64,000 nucleotides of DNA from Anaerolineaceae bacterium (GCA_012839565.1 DUMZ01000010.1:37685-101684); one strand, 5' to 3'; numbered from the stretch's first letter, positions 39,340-48,468 are shown. Made by a program: numbers and translations. Notes: generated by a model from the letters alone, not told the origin.

Positions 39340-39687
39340 TTAGGCTTTGCCAGTAGCAACATCAAGGAAGTTTTTAATCGTATCTCTTAACATAGGTTCC
39401 GGCAATACACCTACCTGACGATGAACAATTTTTCCATCTTTCATCATCAACATGGTTGGAATACCTTGCACACCATATTTACTTGCCCATTCCTGGTGCT
39501 CATCGGTATTTACTTTAGCGATGATTAGTTTTCCAGCAAATTCTTTCGCCATTTTATCTAGTATAGGACCCAACATTTTACAAGGCCCACACCAGGGTGC
39601 CCAAAAATCAACGATAACGGGCAATTCGTTCTGCAATACAGTTTTTTCAAATGCAGCATCAGTAACATTAATTGGTTCGTTAGTCAT
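39340..39687 (-). CDS. trxA: Thioredoxin
   Basis: A 115-residue disulfide reductase with the active site WCGPC (32-36) in VDFWAPWCGPCKMLGPIL, the conserved buried Asp in IVDFWA, and the cis-proline of GIPTMLMMKDG. No signal peptide, so it is cytoplasmic. It has its own promoter 27 nt upstream and GGAGG 7 nt before the ATG. Length and motifs are those of an ordinary thioredoxin 1. Confidence 0.96.
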   Translation of the reverse strand: MTNEPINVTDAAFEKTVLQNELPVIVDFWAPWCGPCKMLGPILDKMAKEFAGKLIIAKVNTDEHQEWASKYGVQGIPTMLMMKDGKIVHRQVGVLPEPMLRDTIKNFLDVATGKA

Positions 39688-39713
39688 ATTTCTTCCTCCA
39701 GATTATGACAAAA

Positions 39714-39741
39714 AGTATACAGAAAAAAAATTGAATTGCAA
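39714..39741 (-). promoter_or_regulatory. Promoter of trxA
   Basis: TTGCAA (39736-39741) and TATACT (39714-39719) on the minus strand, 16 nt apart. An AATAAG-ag-CTTATT dyad lies directly upstream at 39741-39754. Confidence 0.7.
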
Positions 39742-39763
39742 ATAAGAGCTTATTCAAAACCTT

Positions 39764-40162
39764 CTATCTAATAAAAGACAATAGTTTAGGTATAAAGATA
39801 ATGCACCCTATACAGAATGCCAGGATAGCAGCAATCAAAACAAATGCGGCAGAAAGATCTTTTGCTTTTTTGGCTAAAGGATGAATTTCTGGACAAATGA
39901 AATCAACAATTGTTTCCAGGGCTGTATTTATTAATTCTGCAATCCAAACCAAGGCAATCGCCATAAGAACAGCAATCCATTCCATTTGACTAAGTTTAAA
40001 CATGAAACTCACTGAGATAACCAAAACAGTAATTACTGCATGAATCATGACATTCTTTTGTGTTCTTATGGCATAAAAAAGCCCTTCAAATGCGTTCTTG
40101 AATGATTTGTTACGCCCTTTGATATAGTTTTGAACTTCTTTTTCAGTTTTGTTCAGTGTCAT
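39764..40162 (-). CDS. dgkA: Diacylglycerol/undecaprenol kinase family membrane protein
   Basis: A 132-residue integral membrane kinase. A polar, amphipathic N-terminus (NKSFKNAFEGLFYAIRTQKN) is followed by three hydrophobic helices (about 40-57, 60-80, 105-128). The family's catalytic and metal motif AELINTALETIVDFICPE and the AKKAKDLSAAFV segment lie between helices 2 and 3. The Gram-positive members phosphorylate undecaprenol rather than diacylglycerol, and the sequence fits that type. No Shine-Dalgarno sequence: TAAAAT lies 6 nt before the ATG, again a leaderless geometry. trxA follows with its own promoter. Confidence 0.88.
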   Translation of the reverse strand: MTLNKTEKEVQNYIKGRNKSFKNAFEGLFYAIRTQKNVMIHAVITVLVISVSFMFKLSQMEWIAVLMAIALVWIAELINTALETIVDFICPEIHPLAKKAKDLSAAFVLIAAILAFCIGCIIFIPKLLSFIR

Positions 40163-40212
40163 AAATTAATTTTACTTTACCTAGCCAAAAAATGCGATAA
40201 AATAGAGTTTAC

Positions 40213-40284
40213 GCGGGTGTTGCCAAGCGGTAAGGCATTAGCTTCCCAAGCTAACATTCGTGGGTTCGAATCCCATCACCCGCT
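40213..40284 (+). tRNA. tRNA-Gly (anticodon CCC)
   Basis: Cloverleaf with acceptor GCGGGTG / CACCCGC, D arm GCC-GGC, anticodon arm TTAGC-TTCCCAA-GCTAA (anticodon CCC) and T arm GTGGG-TTCGAAT-CCCAT. The discriminator is T and no CCA is encoded. A TAAAAT lies about 11 nt upstream and a CTTTTTTATT run directly follows. Confidence 0.97.
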
Positions 40285-40367
40285 CTTTTTATTCTATTAT
40301 TGAAATTTCCTTTCCATACTAACCTTTTTTTCTTTCATTGATAGTACAATTAACTTTGAATGTAGTC

Positions 40368-40376
40368 TGATAAAAT
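40368..40376 (+). promoter_or_regulatory. Extended -10 promoter of the 40447 gene
   Basis: TGA-TAAAAT is an extended -10 element 70 nt before the ATG. An AAAATTT-ata-AAATTTT dyad lies in the leader. Confidence 0.45.
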
Positions 40377-40446
40377 TCTTATGGTGTTAGCTAAGCAAAA
40401 TTTATAAAATTTTACGTATCAGTATCATCGTGGAGGCAAATAATTA

Positions 40447-41592
40447 ATGAACGAGAATGAAATTACAAAGTCGGAATTTAACGAAATAATGAATGTGCAA
40501 TACCTACCATCAATAAAAGACATTGATATAGATTTATCTAAGGCAGAAAAATATCCAATTACAAATGTTTCGGCATTGGGAGTGGCATTTCAACCATTAG
40601 TTTCAGCCATGCAAAATATTACAGGCACTAATATCGGCAAAAGTGGGTTGTATTGGGTTAATACTTCTGGTAAGGAGATGTTTAAGTCTACTGGTGGTTT
40701 TATCGGCTCTTTAAAAACAGATGCTGGGCTGGTTGGTGGTGGACAAGCACGTCTTAACCCTTTTCAATGTGATCCTGTCATGCTATTAGCATCAATTGCG
40801 CTAATGAACATTGAGAAAAAATTAGGTCAAATTCAAGAGCTACAACAAAATATTATTGATTACCTTAAGACGCAAGAAAAAGCTAAAATACTCGGTAATA
40901 TTAATGTCCTAAACGATGTTTTGGAAAATTATAAATTCAATTGGGATAACGAAAAATATAAAACGAACAAACATATTTTAGTGCAAGATATTAGAAAAGA
41001 TTCTGAACAAAGTCTTTTACTTTGTCGCAACCAAATCGAACGCCAACTTGTGAAAAAGGACTTGTTTCACATAGATGAAAAAATTAGACTGATAGTTAAA
41101 AATCTGCAAGAAGAATTTAGGGGGTATCAACAAGCACTCTATTTGTACTCATTCTCTGCCTTTCTAGAAATAATGTTATTAGAAAACTTTGATTCTCAAT
41201 ATCTGATTAGTGTGGCAAACAAAATGAAAGAATATACTGGGAACTATCAGGAACTTTATACCAGTTGCTATAATCAAATTGAAGGTTTTTCTAATGATTC
41301 CATTCAGTCCTTTTTAACTAAAGGTTTAGCAGAGGTTAGCAAAAGTGCTGGTGGATTAATTGCTAAGATTCCACGTATGAATAAAAGGTCTCTTGATAAA
41401 AAATTAATGTCAGTAGGTGAAAAATTAGATAAAATCAAAGATGACAAAGTCCAGAAAACAGTTGATGCTCTCGAAACCAGTATATCTGAGTTCTCCTCTC
41501 CTTTCATTGAAAACATTGAAACACTAAATATTATATTCAATAAGCCAAAGGAGATTTTATTTGACTCGGAAAATATTTACCTATTAACATAA
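40447..41592 (+). CDS. Accessory protein of unknown function next to tRNA-Gly
   Basis: A 381-residue protein, AT-rich and Lys/Asn/Ile-rich compared with its neighbours. The N-terminal 110 residues contain a Gly-rich stretch (TGTNIGKSGLYWVNTSGKEM, GGFIGSLKTDAGLVGGGQ). A conserved-looking QARLNPFQCDPVMLLASIAL is followed by a long helical, partly coiled-coil region (KKLGQIQELQQNIIDYLKTQ onward). No signal peptide. GGAGG lies 10 nt before the ATG. It begins 160 nt after a tRNA gene and ends at a strong terminator, the pattern of a single-gene insertion at a tRNA locus. Similar proteins seem to exist in Firmicutes, from memory only. Function unknown. Confidence 0.65.
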   Translation: MNENEITKSEFNEIMNVQYLPSIKDIDIDLSKAEKYPITNVSALGVAFQPLVSAMQNITGTNIGKSGLYWVNTSGKEMFKSTGGFIGSLKTDAGLVGGGQARLNPFQCDPVMLLASIALMNIEKKLGQIQELQQNIIDYLKTQEKAKILGNINVLNDVLENYKFNWDNEKYKTNKHILVQDIRKDSEQSLLLCRNQIERQLVKKDLFHIDEKIRLIVKNLQEEFRGYQQALYLYSFSAFLEIMLLENFDSQYLISVANKMKEYTGNYQELYTSCYNQIEGFSNDSIQSFLTKGLAEVSKSAGGLIAKIPRMNKRSLDKKLMSVGEKLDKIKDDKVQKTVDALETSISEFSSPFIENIETLNIIFNKPKEILFDSENIYLLT

Positions 41593-41622
41593 AATTTCAA
41601 CACTCTATTTACGTAGTATGAT

Positions 41623-41662
41623 ACAAAAATCGAGTGAATTTTTTTATTCACTCGATTTTTGT
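41623..41662. terminator. Strong bidirectional terminator
   Basis: A perfect 17-bp stem (arms 41623-41639 and 41646-41662) with a six-T loop; each strand ends in a T5 run within the arm. It separates the accessory gene from the convergent GNAT-like gene. Confidence 0.9.
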
Positions 41663-41676
41663 AATAGTCGTTATTT

Positions 41677-42807
41677 CTATTTCACATCAATCGTATAAAC
41701 TCGATGGTTCTTGTAAGGTTTTACACCAAGATTCAATAAATCTTTGCGCATTTGCACTGCTGTTTCAGCGACCTGCGAAAGTTCACCATTCACTAAATAC
41801 GGATGTTTTTGTGTCGCATCCAACAACGTGCTAAACAACAAGGCATTGCCACCCATGCCCTGGTATTCCGGCAGAATAGCAATTCCATTGTAACAGACCC
41901 AATCAGTTTTCTTTAATTCACGTAACAATCGAATAATTTCGATAGGCCCCATCTTGCCTTTGCCCTTTTGCATGGCACGCGAAATATCTGGGAATGGCAA
42001 CACAAATCCTACCAGGTCGTCATTTTCATTCAAAATCACCTGAACCATTGTTGGAATAACGACCAGCAAAGCATTATTCAGGACATATTCTAATTCGTTG
42101 TCCGTCAGTGGATAATATTCCCAGTTCTGAACGAATGCGTTGTTATAGGCATCTTTTATCCGTGTTTTCCACTGCGTAATCTCGCGTTTATTTTTGAAGC
42201 TTTTTACTTTTAATCTTCCGCGCTTCTTAACAATTTCAACAGCTTTTTTAACCTTCTCAGGTAAGACATACTCTTGCGGTCTTACAAAGCTGCTTACAAA
42301 GTCAACTTCCTTACTAAAACCATAGTTTTCAACCAGGTCTTTGTAATATAAGAAGTTGTAGTTCATCATGTTCATCATTTGGCGATGTTCATTTCCTTCA
42401 ATTTGGATTCCATAGCCATCTAATGGACCGTAGCCTTTTGGGCCAACCATTTTGTCCAAACCACGCGATTTTGCCCATGCAATAGCAGTGTCAAAAAGGG
42501 CGTTGGCAACTTCCTGGTCGTTAATACATTCGAAAAGGTAAAAAGAAGCTTGTTTTGAATTGTGGGTGTCATTAAAGCGTTTGTTTTCAAGAGCGGCAAT
42601 ACGTCCAACAACTTGTCCATCTCGTTTGGCTAACCACTGGTCTGATTCAGAATGTTCATACCAGGGATGTTTTTCTTTATTGAGTTGCATATAAACATCG
42701 GCTTTGAATGGTGGAACAAATTGTGGAACATCTTTGTATAAAGTGTATTGAAATTCGACAAATTCTTTCTTTGTCTTTTTATCAGATACTGGAATAATTT
42801 CTAGCAT
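41677..42807 (-). CDS. GNAT-like N-acetyltransferase family protein
   Basis: A 376-residue soluble protein. The start MLEIIPVS is preferred, with AAGGGAG 8 nt upstream. The N-terminal half (VGRIAALENKRFNDTH, YLFECINDQEVANALFDTAI, GPKGYGPLDGYGIQIEG) and the C-terminal half (DDLVGFVLPFPDISR, NGIAILPEYQGMGGNALLFS) look like two acetyltransferase-fold domains. The AILPEYQGMGGNAL stretch is the acetyl-CoA-binding Q/RxxGxG/A motif. Related large GNAT-like proteins are widespread and mostly uncharacterised. It ends at the shared terminator; the substrate is unknown. Confidence 0.72.
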   Translation of the reverse strand: MLEIIPVSDKKTKKEFVEFQYTLYKDVPQFVPPFKADVYMQLNKEKHPWYEHSESDQWLAKRDGQVVGRIAALENKRFNDTHNSKQASFYLFECINDQEVANALFDTAIAWAKSRGLDKMVGPKGYGPLDGYGIQIEGNEHRQMMNMMNYNFLYYKDLVENYGFSKEVDFVSSFVRPQEYVLPEKVKKAVEIVKKRGRLKVKSFKNKREITQWKTRIKDAYNNAFVQNWEYYPLTDNELEYVLNNALLVVIPTMVQVILNENDDLVGFVLPFPDISRAMQKGKGKMGPIEIIRLLRELKKTDWVCYNGIAILPEYQGMGGNALLFSTLLDATQKHPYLVNGELSQVAETAVQMRKDLLNLGVKPYKNHRVYTIDVK

Positions 42808-42840
42808 TATATATACTCCCTTCAAAATGTTATAACTTTT

Positions 42841-42858
42841 TATACCTGTTACGGTATA
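42841..42858. promoter_or_regulatory. Inverted repeat upstream of the GNAT-like gene
   Basis: TATACC-tgttac-GGTATA has 6-bp perfect arms, 34 nt before the GNAT-like ATG, in the probable promoter region. Possible operator. Confidence 0.35.
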
Positions 42859-42947
42859 TTAATAAATATAACCCATCTTGTTGATAAAAGATACCAAATA
42901 AATACAATAAATCGATTTCACATTCCGCTGTATAAGATATAAATTAC

Positions 42948-42976
42948 TTGCGATGAAGCGATCGTTGTACTATAAT
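42948..42976 (+). promoter_or_regulatory. Strong promoter of efp
   Basis: TTGCGA (42948-42953) and a perfect TATAAT (42971-42976) are exactly 17 nt apart. The leader of about 27 nt holds GAGG 5 nt before the ATG. Confidence 0.88.
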
Positions 42977-43009
42977 GGCGTCGTTTTATTCAGGAAGAAA
43001 GAGGACTAT

Positions 43010-43567
43010 ATGATTGATGTAAACGATTTAAGAAAAGGTGTTACTTTTATCCAGGACAATAACCTTTACCGTGTTTTGGAATATTCACACAACAAACCAG
43101 GCCGTGGTTCGGCTACTATTCGCATCAAGGCACGTGATCTGCGCAAAGGAACCACTCTCGAAATGACCTTCATCTCTGGTGACCGGGTTCAATCTGTGCG
43201 TTTGGATTACCACCGTGTTGAGTATCTCTATCGCGATGATAACTTCTTCCATTTTATGGATATGGAAACGTTTGAACAGCCTGCTATTCCCAAAGATTTG
43301 GTTGAGGATATTGAAGGTTATTTGAAAGAGAACATGGAAGCCAAGCTAACCTTCTACGGTGAAGAACCTTTAGATATTGAATTACCCACAAGTGTTGATT
43401 TACTTGTTACAACCGCAGAAATAGCTGCGCGTGGCAATACCGCTACTGGACTGACCAAACAGGTTGAAGTGGAAACTGGACTTAAGGTGCAAGTTCCCGC
43501 TTTCGTTACCGAAGGAGATACCATTCGCATCGACACACGTACTGGTGAATACGTAACACGGGTGTAA
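43010..43567 (+). CDS. efp: Elongation factor P, Arg-32 type
   Basis: A 185-residue translation factor that relieves stalling at polyproline stretches. It has the three beta-barrel domains of EF-P, with VRLDYHRVEYLYRDD in domain II and the C-terminal signature ATGLTKQVEVETGLKVQVPAFV. The tip loop reads NKPGRGSA, so the residue that is Lys34 in E. coli is Arg32 here, as in rhamnosylated EF-P of Pseudomonas. The start MIDVNDLRKG is fixed by GAGG 5 nt upstream; the longer frame from 42953 overlaps the promoter. No modification enzyme is adjacent. Confidence 0.95.
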   Translation: MIDVNDLRKGVTFIQDNNLYRVLEYSHNKPGRGSATIRIKARDLRKGTTLEMTFISGDRVQSVRLDYHRVEYLYRDDNFFHFMDMETFEQPAIPKDLVEDIEGYLKENMEAKLTFYGEEPLDIELPTSVDLLVTTAEIAARGNTATGLTKQVEVETGLKVQVPAFVTEGDTIRIDTRTGEYVTRV

Positions 43568-43603
43568 TTTGCGCTTGAAACTCTTTTTAACAAAACAAAT
43601 AGT

Positions 43604-43906
43604 ATGAAAACACCTTTCGGACACGAATGCCGCTTTTTCTATGGTGATTACTATCGGGGTCGGAATTTTGAAGAATGTCGGGGTTTAATTAACCCGAACG
43701 ACAAAGCAGAATGGACTTCTTTGTTGTGCGAAACCTGCCCCGTTCCTAACATACAGCGGAATAACAATTGCCCTAATCTTGTGTTGACTACTTTTATAAG
43801 TAAATCTTGGTTTAAAAAGCGTATCAAGATCAAAGCAAGTTGCAGCAAAACATTAGAATCGGTAAAGGACCCCAACGTTGGTTGCGGTTTTTGCCACACA
43901 CCATAA
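43604..43906 (+). CDS. Small cysteine-rich protein downstream of efp
   Basis: A 100-residue protein with eight cysteines, including two CxxC pairs (LCETCPVP at 42-45 and GCGFCHTP at 95-98), suggesting zinc binding. The N-terminus HECRFFYGDYYRGRNFEECR is also Cys- and Arg-rich. It begins 36 nt after the efp stop without a visible Shine-Dalgarno sequence or terminator in between, so it may be read from the efp promoter. I do not recognise the family. Confidence 0.6.
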   Translation: MKTPFGHECRFFYGDYYRGRNFEECRGLINPNDKAEWTSLLCETCPVPNIQRNNNCPNLVLTTFISKSWFKKRIKIKASCSKTLESVKDPNVGCGFCHTP

Positions 43907-43964
43907 GAAAACCGTAAGAATATCTTTGCATTATTGCGGACATTTTCGTGTAAAGATTCCTGCT

Positions 43965-43973
43965 TGGTATAAT
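43965..43973 (+). promoter_or_regulatory. Extended -10 promoter of ftsH
   Basis: TGG-TATAAT, an extended -10 element with perfect hexamer (43968-43973), 36 nt before the GTG start. The -35 region is weak, as is usual with an extended -10. Confidence 0.6.
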
Positions 43974-44009
43974 TCAACATGACAGATATGTATCGAACAT
44001 GGAGGCTTA

Positions 44010-45872
44010 GTGAAACCTAGACGACAATCATTCTTAATAACAGGACTTTTGCTTTTGGCAATCGTTATGATGGCCTTTTATGGCTTACGACAACAAACTA
44101 TCGGTTCTGAAGTCGTGCCTATAAATCGGGTTGCGACACAATTAAATGATGGGAAAATATCCAAACTTGAGGCAGATGGGGACACGCTTTACATCACTTA
44201 TGACGACCCCAAAAAGAGTTTTAAATCAACACTTGACCCCAAGATGGGCCTTTTTGACCAACTCACTCAACTTGGTGTGACTGAAGAAGCCTTACAAAAC
44301 CCTGCCCTTGAAATCCGAGTCCGCTTACCTGGATTTTGGTCAGAATTCTTTTTAGTTGCAGTTCAATTCATACCGTTTATCCTAATGGGCGTTCTCTTTT
44401 GGATATTTATTCGCCAGGCACAAGGTTCAAATAACGCTGCCATGCAGTTTGGCAAATCACGAGCCCGAATGCTTAGCGGAGAACAATCTAACGTCACCTT
44501 TTCTGATGTTGCTGGCGTAGACGAAGCCAAAGAAGAACTTCAGGAAGTTGTTGAATTCCTAAAAGAACCTCAAAAATTTATGGCACTTGGCGCTCGTATC
44601 CCTAAAGGAGTTTTACTTGTTGGCCCTCCTGGCACCGGTAAAACGCTCATGGCGAAAGCTGTATCTGGTGAAGCTGGCGTGCCTTTCTTTTCCATTTCTG
44701 GTTCTGAATTTGTCGAAATGTTCGTCGGTGTCGGTGCCAGTCGTGTGCGTGACCTGTTTGATGAAGCCAAAAAGCGGTCCCCTTGTATTGTTTTCGTTGA
44801 CGAAATTGATGCCGTGGGACGCCAGCGTGGTGCTGGTTTGGGTGGCAGTCATGATGAACGCGAACAAACATTGAACCAACTCCTGGTTGAAATGGACGGT
44901 TTTGGAACAGATACAAACGTGATAGTTATGGCCGCAACCAACCGACCCGACATTCTTGACCCCGCCTTATTGCGTCCTGGACGTTTTGACCGTCGTGTCA
45001 TGCTTGATAAACCCGACATGAAAGGCCGCGAAGATATTCTAAAAGTCCACTCTCGCGGCAAACCCATATCTAACGATGTCGATCTGGGCGTCCTTGCACG
45101 CGGTACACCTGGTTTTGCTGGTGCTGATTTGGAAAACCTGGTCAACGAAGCCGCCCTTTTAGCTGCCAGGCGTGATAAGAAAGTTATCGGCAATGATGAG
45201 TTTGAAGAAGCTATTGAACGTGTTATCGCCGGCCCTGAACGCAAGAGCCGCTTGATGAACCAGGAAGAAAAACGGCTTACCGCTTATCATGAAGCCGGAC
45301 ACGCCATTGTAATCACTGCTCTACCCGAAGGAGACCCCATTCAAAAAGTTTCTATTATCTCCCGTGGCATGATGGGCGGTTTTACACTTGCTCTTCCCGT
45401 TGAAGAATTGAACTATAAATCCAGGAAAATGATTTTGGCGGATATCACCGGTTTACTTGGCGGACGTGCGGCGGAAGAATTAATGGCCAACGATATCACA
45501 TCTGGCGCATCAAACGATATTGAACGCGTTACCAAGCTCGCCCGTGCGATGGTTACACGCCTGGGTATGAGTGAAGAGATGGGTCCAATGGTTTACGGAC
45601 AGAAAGAAGAATTAGTCTTCCTTGGTCGCGAAATATCTGAACAGCGCGACTACTCAGAGGCCGTTGCCGAGAGAATTGACGCAGAAGTCGCCCGCATCGT
45701 CAATGATTCTTATCAGCGCGCTTTGGATATTCTGACCGAACACAAAGCCAAGCTTATTGAAGTCGCTGAAAAATTGCTTGAACAAGAAACGCTTTCCAAA
45801 GAGGAATTTGATGCGATTTTCCCATCGCCAAATGAAAAAACATACGGTGTACCGGTAATCGTTACTGATTAG
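44010..45872 (+). CDS. ftsH: ATP-dependent zinc metalloprotease FtsH
   Basis: A 620-residue membrane-anchored AAA+ protease. Two N-terminal membrane helices (about 6-24 and 110-132) flank a small external domain. The AAA module shows Walker A GPPGTGKT, Walker [13 protein letters not shown], the second region of homology ([20 protein letters not shown]) and the pore-loop region. The peptidase zinc site is HEAGH, with a downstream Asp in the expected [10 protein letters not shown] region. The start codon is GTG with GGAGG 4 nt upstream. It ends 11 nt inside the convergent miaA gene. Degrades misassembled membrane and some soluble proteins. Confidence 0.97.
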   Translation: MKPRRQSFLITGLLLLAIVMMAFYGLRQQTIGSEVVPINRVATQLNDGKISKLEADGDTLYITYDDPKKSFKSTLDPKMGLFDQLTQLGVTEEALQNPALEIRVRLPGFWSEFFLVAVQFIPFILMGVLFWIFIRQAQGSNNAAMQFGKSRARMLSGEQSNVTFSDVAGVDEAKEELQEVVEFLKEPQKFMALGARIPKGVLLVGPPGTGKTLMAKAVSGEAGVPFFSISGSEFVEMFVGVGASRVRDLFDEAKKRSPCIVFVDEIDAVGRQRGAGLGGSHDEREQTLNQLLVEMDGFGTDTNVIVMAATNRPDILDPALLRPGRFDRRVMLDKPDMKGREDILKVHSRGKPISNDVDLGVLARGTPGFAGADLENLVNEAALLAARRDKKVIGNDEFEEAIERVIAGPERKSRLMNQEEKRLTAYHEAGHAIVITALPEGDPIQKVSIISRGMMGGFTLALPVEELNYKSRKMILADITGLLGGRAAEELMANDITSGASNDIERVTKLARAMVTRLGMSEEMGPMVYGQKEELVFLGREISEQRDYSEAVAERIDAEVARIVNDSYQRALDILTEHKAKLIEVAEKLLEQETLSKEEFDAIFPSPNEKTYGVPVIVTD

Positions 45873-46809
45873 CAGATACCATAAAAGCATCTATCAGACC
45901 CAGTATCTTTTCATAATAGGCTGGGTCTGTTGCTTTAAACCAATGAATGTTCGGATCACTGGGTTTGAACCAGTTGGCCTGTCTACGGACAAATTGACGT
46001 GTATGGCGTTTTATCAGCATGATGCAATCATCAAAGCTGATTTCATTTTCCAGGTAAGCGATTGTTTCAGCGTATCCGATCACTCCAATTTTCTTGACTG
46101 CATCTGTCAAGCCTTTATTCATCAAGTCTTTGACTTCATCGATTAATCCATTCTCAAACATTTTATCAATACGCTTGTCAATCCGTTCGTACAATATCGG
46201 CCTATCCCATTCAATACCAATAGATAATGTTTTGTATGGTGTATCCCCTTTTTGCCTTTGTTTAGAAAAGAGTTCCCCAGTCGCTAAAATTACTTCCCAT
46301 GCCCTAACAGTGCGACGATGATTGCGATGGTCAATATTTACTGCCGCGTTTGGATCGATGTAAGATAATTTCTGGTGTAATGCATCGAAGCCGATATCAT
46401 TGCCCCAATTCTCAATCGCAGTCCGTAAAGCTGGATTTGGCGGTAATTTTGGCACCTGCCAGCCTTGTGCAATCGCGCGATAGTATTGACCTGTTCCACC
46501 AACCAAAACAGGTATTTTTCCTTTTGAGTGTAAATTGTTTATAGGTTCTTTGATAGCTTTTAGATACTCACCAAGACTCCATATTTCGTTTACGCTTGTA
46601 ACATCAATTAAATGATGTTTGACCATTTGAAATTCTGCTTCTGTGGGTTTTGCAGTGCCGATATCTAATTCGCGGTAAAGGTATCGTGAATCTGCTGAAA
46701 TTATTTCAGTGTCTAGTTCTTGTGCCAAATGTATCGCCAGAGATGTTTTTCCAGATGCTGTTGGGCCAAGTAAAAAAATTAGTGGGATTTTATTTATGTC
46801 TTTAGTCAT
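45862..46809 (-). CDS. miaA: tRNA dimethylallyltransferase MiaA
   Basis: A 315-residue enzyme that adds dimethylallyl to A37 of tRNAs reading UNN codons. The P-loop [11 protein letters not shown], the substrate motif [19 protein letters not shown] (Ser-Arg in place of the common Ser-Met/Gln), [12 protein letters not shown] and the C-terminal [12 protein letters not shown] are present. The start MTKDINK is preferred, with GGGAC upstream; the 7-codon-longer frame is unlikely. It overlaps the upstream yraN gene by 8 nt and the convergent ftsH by 11 nt. Confidence 0.95.
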   Translation of the reverse strand: MTKDINKIPLIFLLGPTASGKTSLAIHLAQELDTEIISADSRYLYRELDIGTAKPTEAEFQMVKHHLIDVTSVNEIWSLGEYLKAIKEPINNLHSKGKIPVLVGGTGQYYRAIAQGWQVPKLPPNPALRTAIENWGNDIGFDALHQKLSYIDPNAAVNIDHRNHRRTVRAWEVILATGELFSKQRQKGDTPYKTLSIGIEWDRPILYERIDKRIDKMFENGLIDEVKDLMNKGLTDAVKKIGVIGYAETIAYLENEISFDDCIMLIKRHTRQFVRRQANWFKPSDPNIHWFKATDPAYYEKILGLIDAFMVSANQ

Positions 46810-47179
46810 CGTACAGTCCCAAATTTTCAAAGTGAAATATTTTAGGTGCTTTATCTTTTTGGAATTTTTCGACTACAATCAAATCTAATTGCCATTCTAT
46901 TTCTAATTTATCTTGCGTGTACAAATAATGATCAATACAACGAAATAATGCTGTCAACTTTTTTGGTGTCATTGCATATTCAGCTAAACCGTAATTATCG
47001 TTACGTCGGGTTTTAACTTCGACAAAAAACAGTACATCGTCTTTAAGCATAATCAGGTCGATTTCATCATTTTTAAACCGGAAGTTCCGCTGAACAAGCT
47101 CATAGCCTTTTTCATTCAGCCAGTTTAAAGCAACATCTTCACCTAATGCACCTATTCTTTGTCGGTAAGTTTTTGTCAT
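46802..47179 (-). CDS. YraN/UPF0102 family nuclease-like protein
   Basis: A 125-residue protein of the YraN (UPF0102) family with a restriction-endonuclease-like core: GEDVALNWLNEKGYELVQRN, then NDEIDLIMLKDDVLFFVEVKTR, which contains the E-x-D and E-V-K catalytic-type motifs. The cellular role is not established. The start MTKTYRQR gives the family's usual length. A TATACT lies 7 nt before this ATG with no Shine-Dalgarno sequence, consistent with leaderless transcription. It is coupled to miaA by an 8-nt overlap and divergent from cinA. Confidence 0.87.
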   Translation of the reverse strand: MTKTYRQRIGALGEDVALNWLNEKGYELVQRNFRFKNDEIDLIMLKDDVLFFVEVKTRRNDNYGLAEYAMTPKKLTALFRCIDHYLYTQDKLEIEWQLDLIVVEKFQKDKAPKIFHFENLGLYDD

Positions 47180-47264
47180 TTTATAAAGTATATCAAGCAT
47201 GCGTGAAAAGTTTTCAAATCGCTTTAAATAGGATAAAATACTCGGAATCATTAGGAGCGTTTTT

Positions 47265-48431
47265 ATGACAGTAGCAGAACTAGTAACCATCGGTACAGAA
47301 CTCCTTTTGGGAGAAATTCAAGACACAAACTCAAAATATATCGCCCGTTCTTTGCGGGATATAGGTGTGGATATTTATCGACTAACTACGATAGGCGACA
47401 ATCCTAGCCGCATTACGCACTCGCTACAGGCTGCCTTGATGCGGTCAGACGTTGTGATTTGTACTGGTGGCTTAGGCCCCACAGTTGATGACCCAACTCG
47501 GCAGGCTGTAGCTGATGTTTTTAATGTCCCACTTGTTTACCATGAAGACCTTTGGCAAGGCATCATTGAGCGCTATAAAACTTTTAATCGTGTTCCAACT
47601 GAAAATAATAAACGCCAGGCGTATATACCAGCAAATGGTGTCGCCATTCCCAACCCAGTTGGGACAGCCCCTGCATTTTATGTTGAATTAGGCATCAAAA
47701 CAATAATCGCTCTGCCTGGTGTACCACGCGAAATGCAATATCTGATGGAGAATTTCGTGGTCGAATATCTAAAAGAACGCTATGATCTTCACGAGCAAAT
47801 CATTAAAGCCTGGGTTATTCATACAATATCGAAAGGTGAATCTGCTATAGATGAAATTATTGGCGATATGGAAACTTACAGCAACCCAACAGTTGGTTTA
47901 GTTGCTTACCCTGGCCAAACTGATATTCGCGTTACCGCTAAAGCATCTTCTTCCAGTGAAGCTGATGCACTGATGCGTCCAGTAGTTGAAGAAATTCACC
48001 GCCGTTTAGGTGAATTTATATATGGTGAGAATGAAACTACACTTGAAGAAGCTGTAGCAAAAATGTTAAAAGAAAATCATTTACGACTAGCGGTTATCGA
48101 GAGTGGTACTAAAGGCGAGATTAGCCAAAAAATTAAATTGCATGCCGATAATAAAACAGTTAAATGCGAGCATCTTGATACTTACATTTCTGATGAGACA
48201 TTAAAATCACTCATGCATGAATTTATCGAATCAAACAAATCGGACATGGTTCTGGGCGTGCGTTTAAATAGTGACGGGCAAACCCTAACGCTACATCAGG
48301 CCCTGCTTTACAAAAATGAGTATTGGCAAAACCAACGTGTTTATGCTGGACCAATTGGTGATGGTCTTCGATGGGCTTTTAACACATCGCTTGATTCAGT
48401 CCGGCGAAAAATAATGAGAACAGCTAATTGA
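47265..48431 (+). CDS. CinA-like protein with degenerate C-terminal domain
   Basis: A 388-residue two-domain protein. The N-terminal 250 residues or so are the MoCF/COG1058 domain (TIGTELLLGEIQDTNSKYIA, CTGGLGPTVDDPTRQA, ALPGVPREMQYL) linked to ADP-ribose/NMN metabolism. The C-terminal part should be the PncC nicotinamide-nucleotide amidase, but its signature ESCTGG reads ESGTKG and the rest is poorly conserved, so amidase activity is doubtful. AGGAG lies 7 nt before the ATG. It is divergent from yraN and followed by an amidohydrolase gene. Confidence 0.85.
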   Translation: MTVAELVTIGTELLLGEIQDTNSKYIARSLRDIGVDIYRLTTIGDNPSRITHSLQAALMRSDVVICTGGLGPTVDDPTRQAVADVFNVPLVYHEDLWQGIIERYKTFNRVPTENNKRQAYIPANGVAIPNPVGTAPAFYVELGIKTIIALPGVPREMQYLMENFVVEYLKERYDLHEQIIKAWVIHTISKGESAIDEIIGDMETYSNPTVGLVAYPGQTDIRVTAKASSSSEADALMRPVVEEIHRRLGEFIYGENETTLEEAVAKMLKENHLRLAVIESGTKGEISQKIKLHADNKTVKCEHLDTYISDETLKSLMHEFIESNKSDMVLGVRLNSDGQTLTLHQALLYKNEYWQNQRVYAGPIGDGLRWAFNTSLDSVRRKIMRTAN

Positions 48432-48468
48432 ATAATACAAGTAATTATGTCTGCACAAAAGGAGCCTT

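Noticed and set aside
40447..41592. Accessory gene as a known toxin or abortive-infection effector
   Set aside because: No recognisable catalytic motif or partner antitoxin; only its position and composition are unusual.
41623..41662. Long perfect inverted repeat as an insertion-sequence end or CRISPR unit
   Set aside because: A single hairpin with T-rich loop and ends between convergent genes; it is a terminator. No repeat-spacer array exists in the window.
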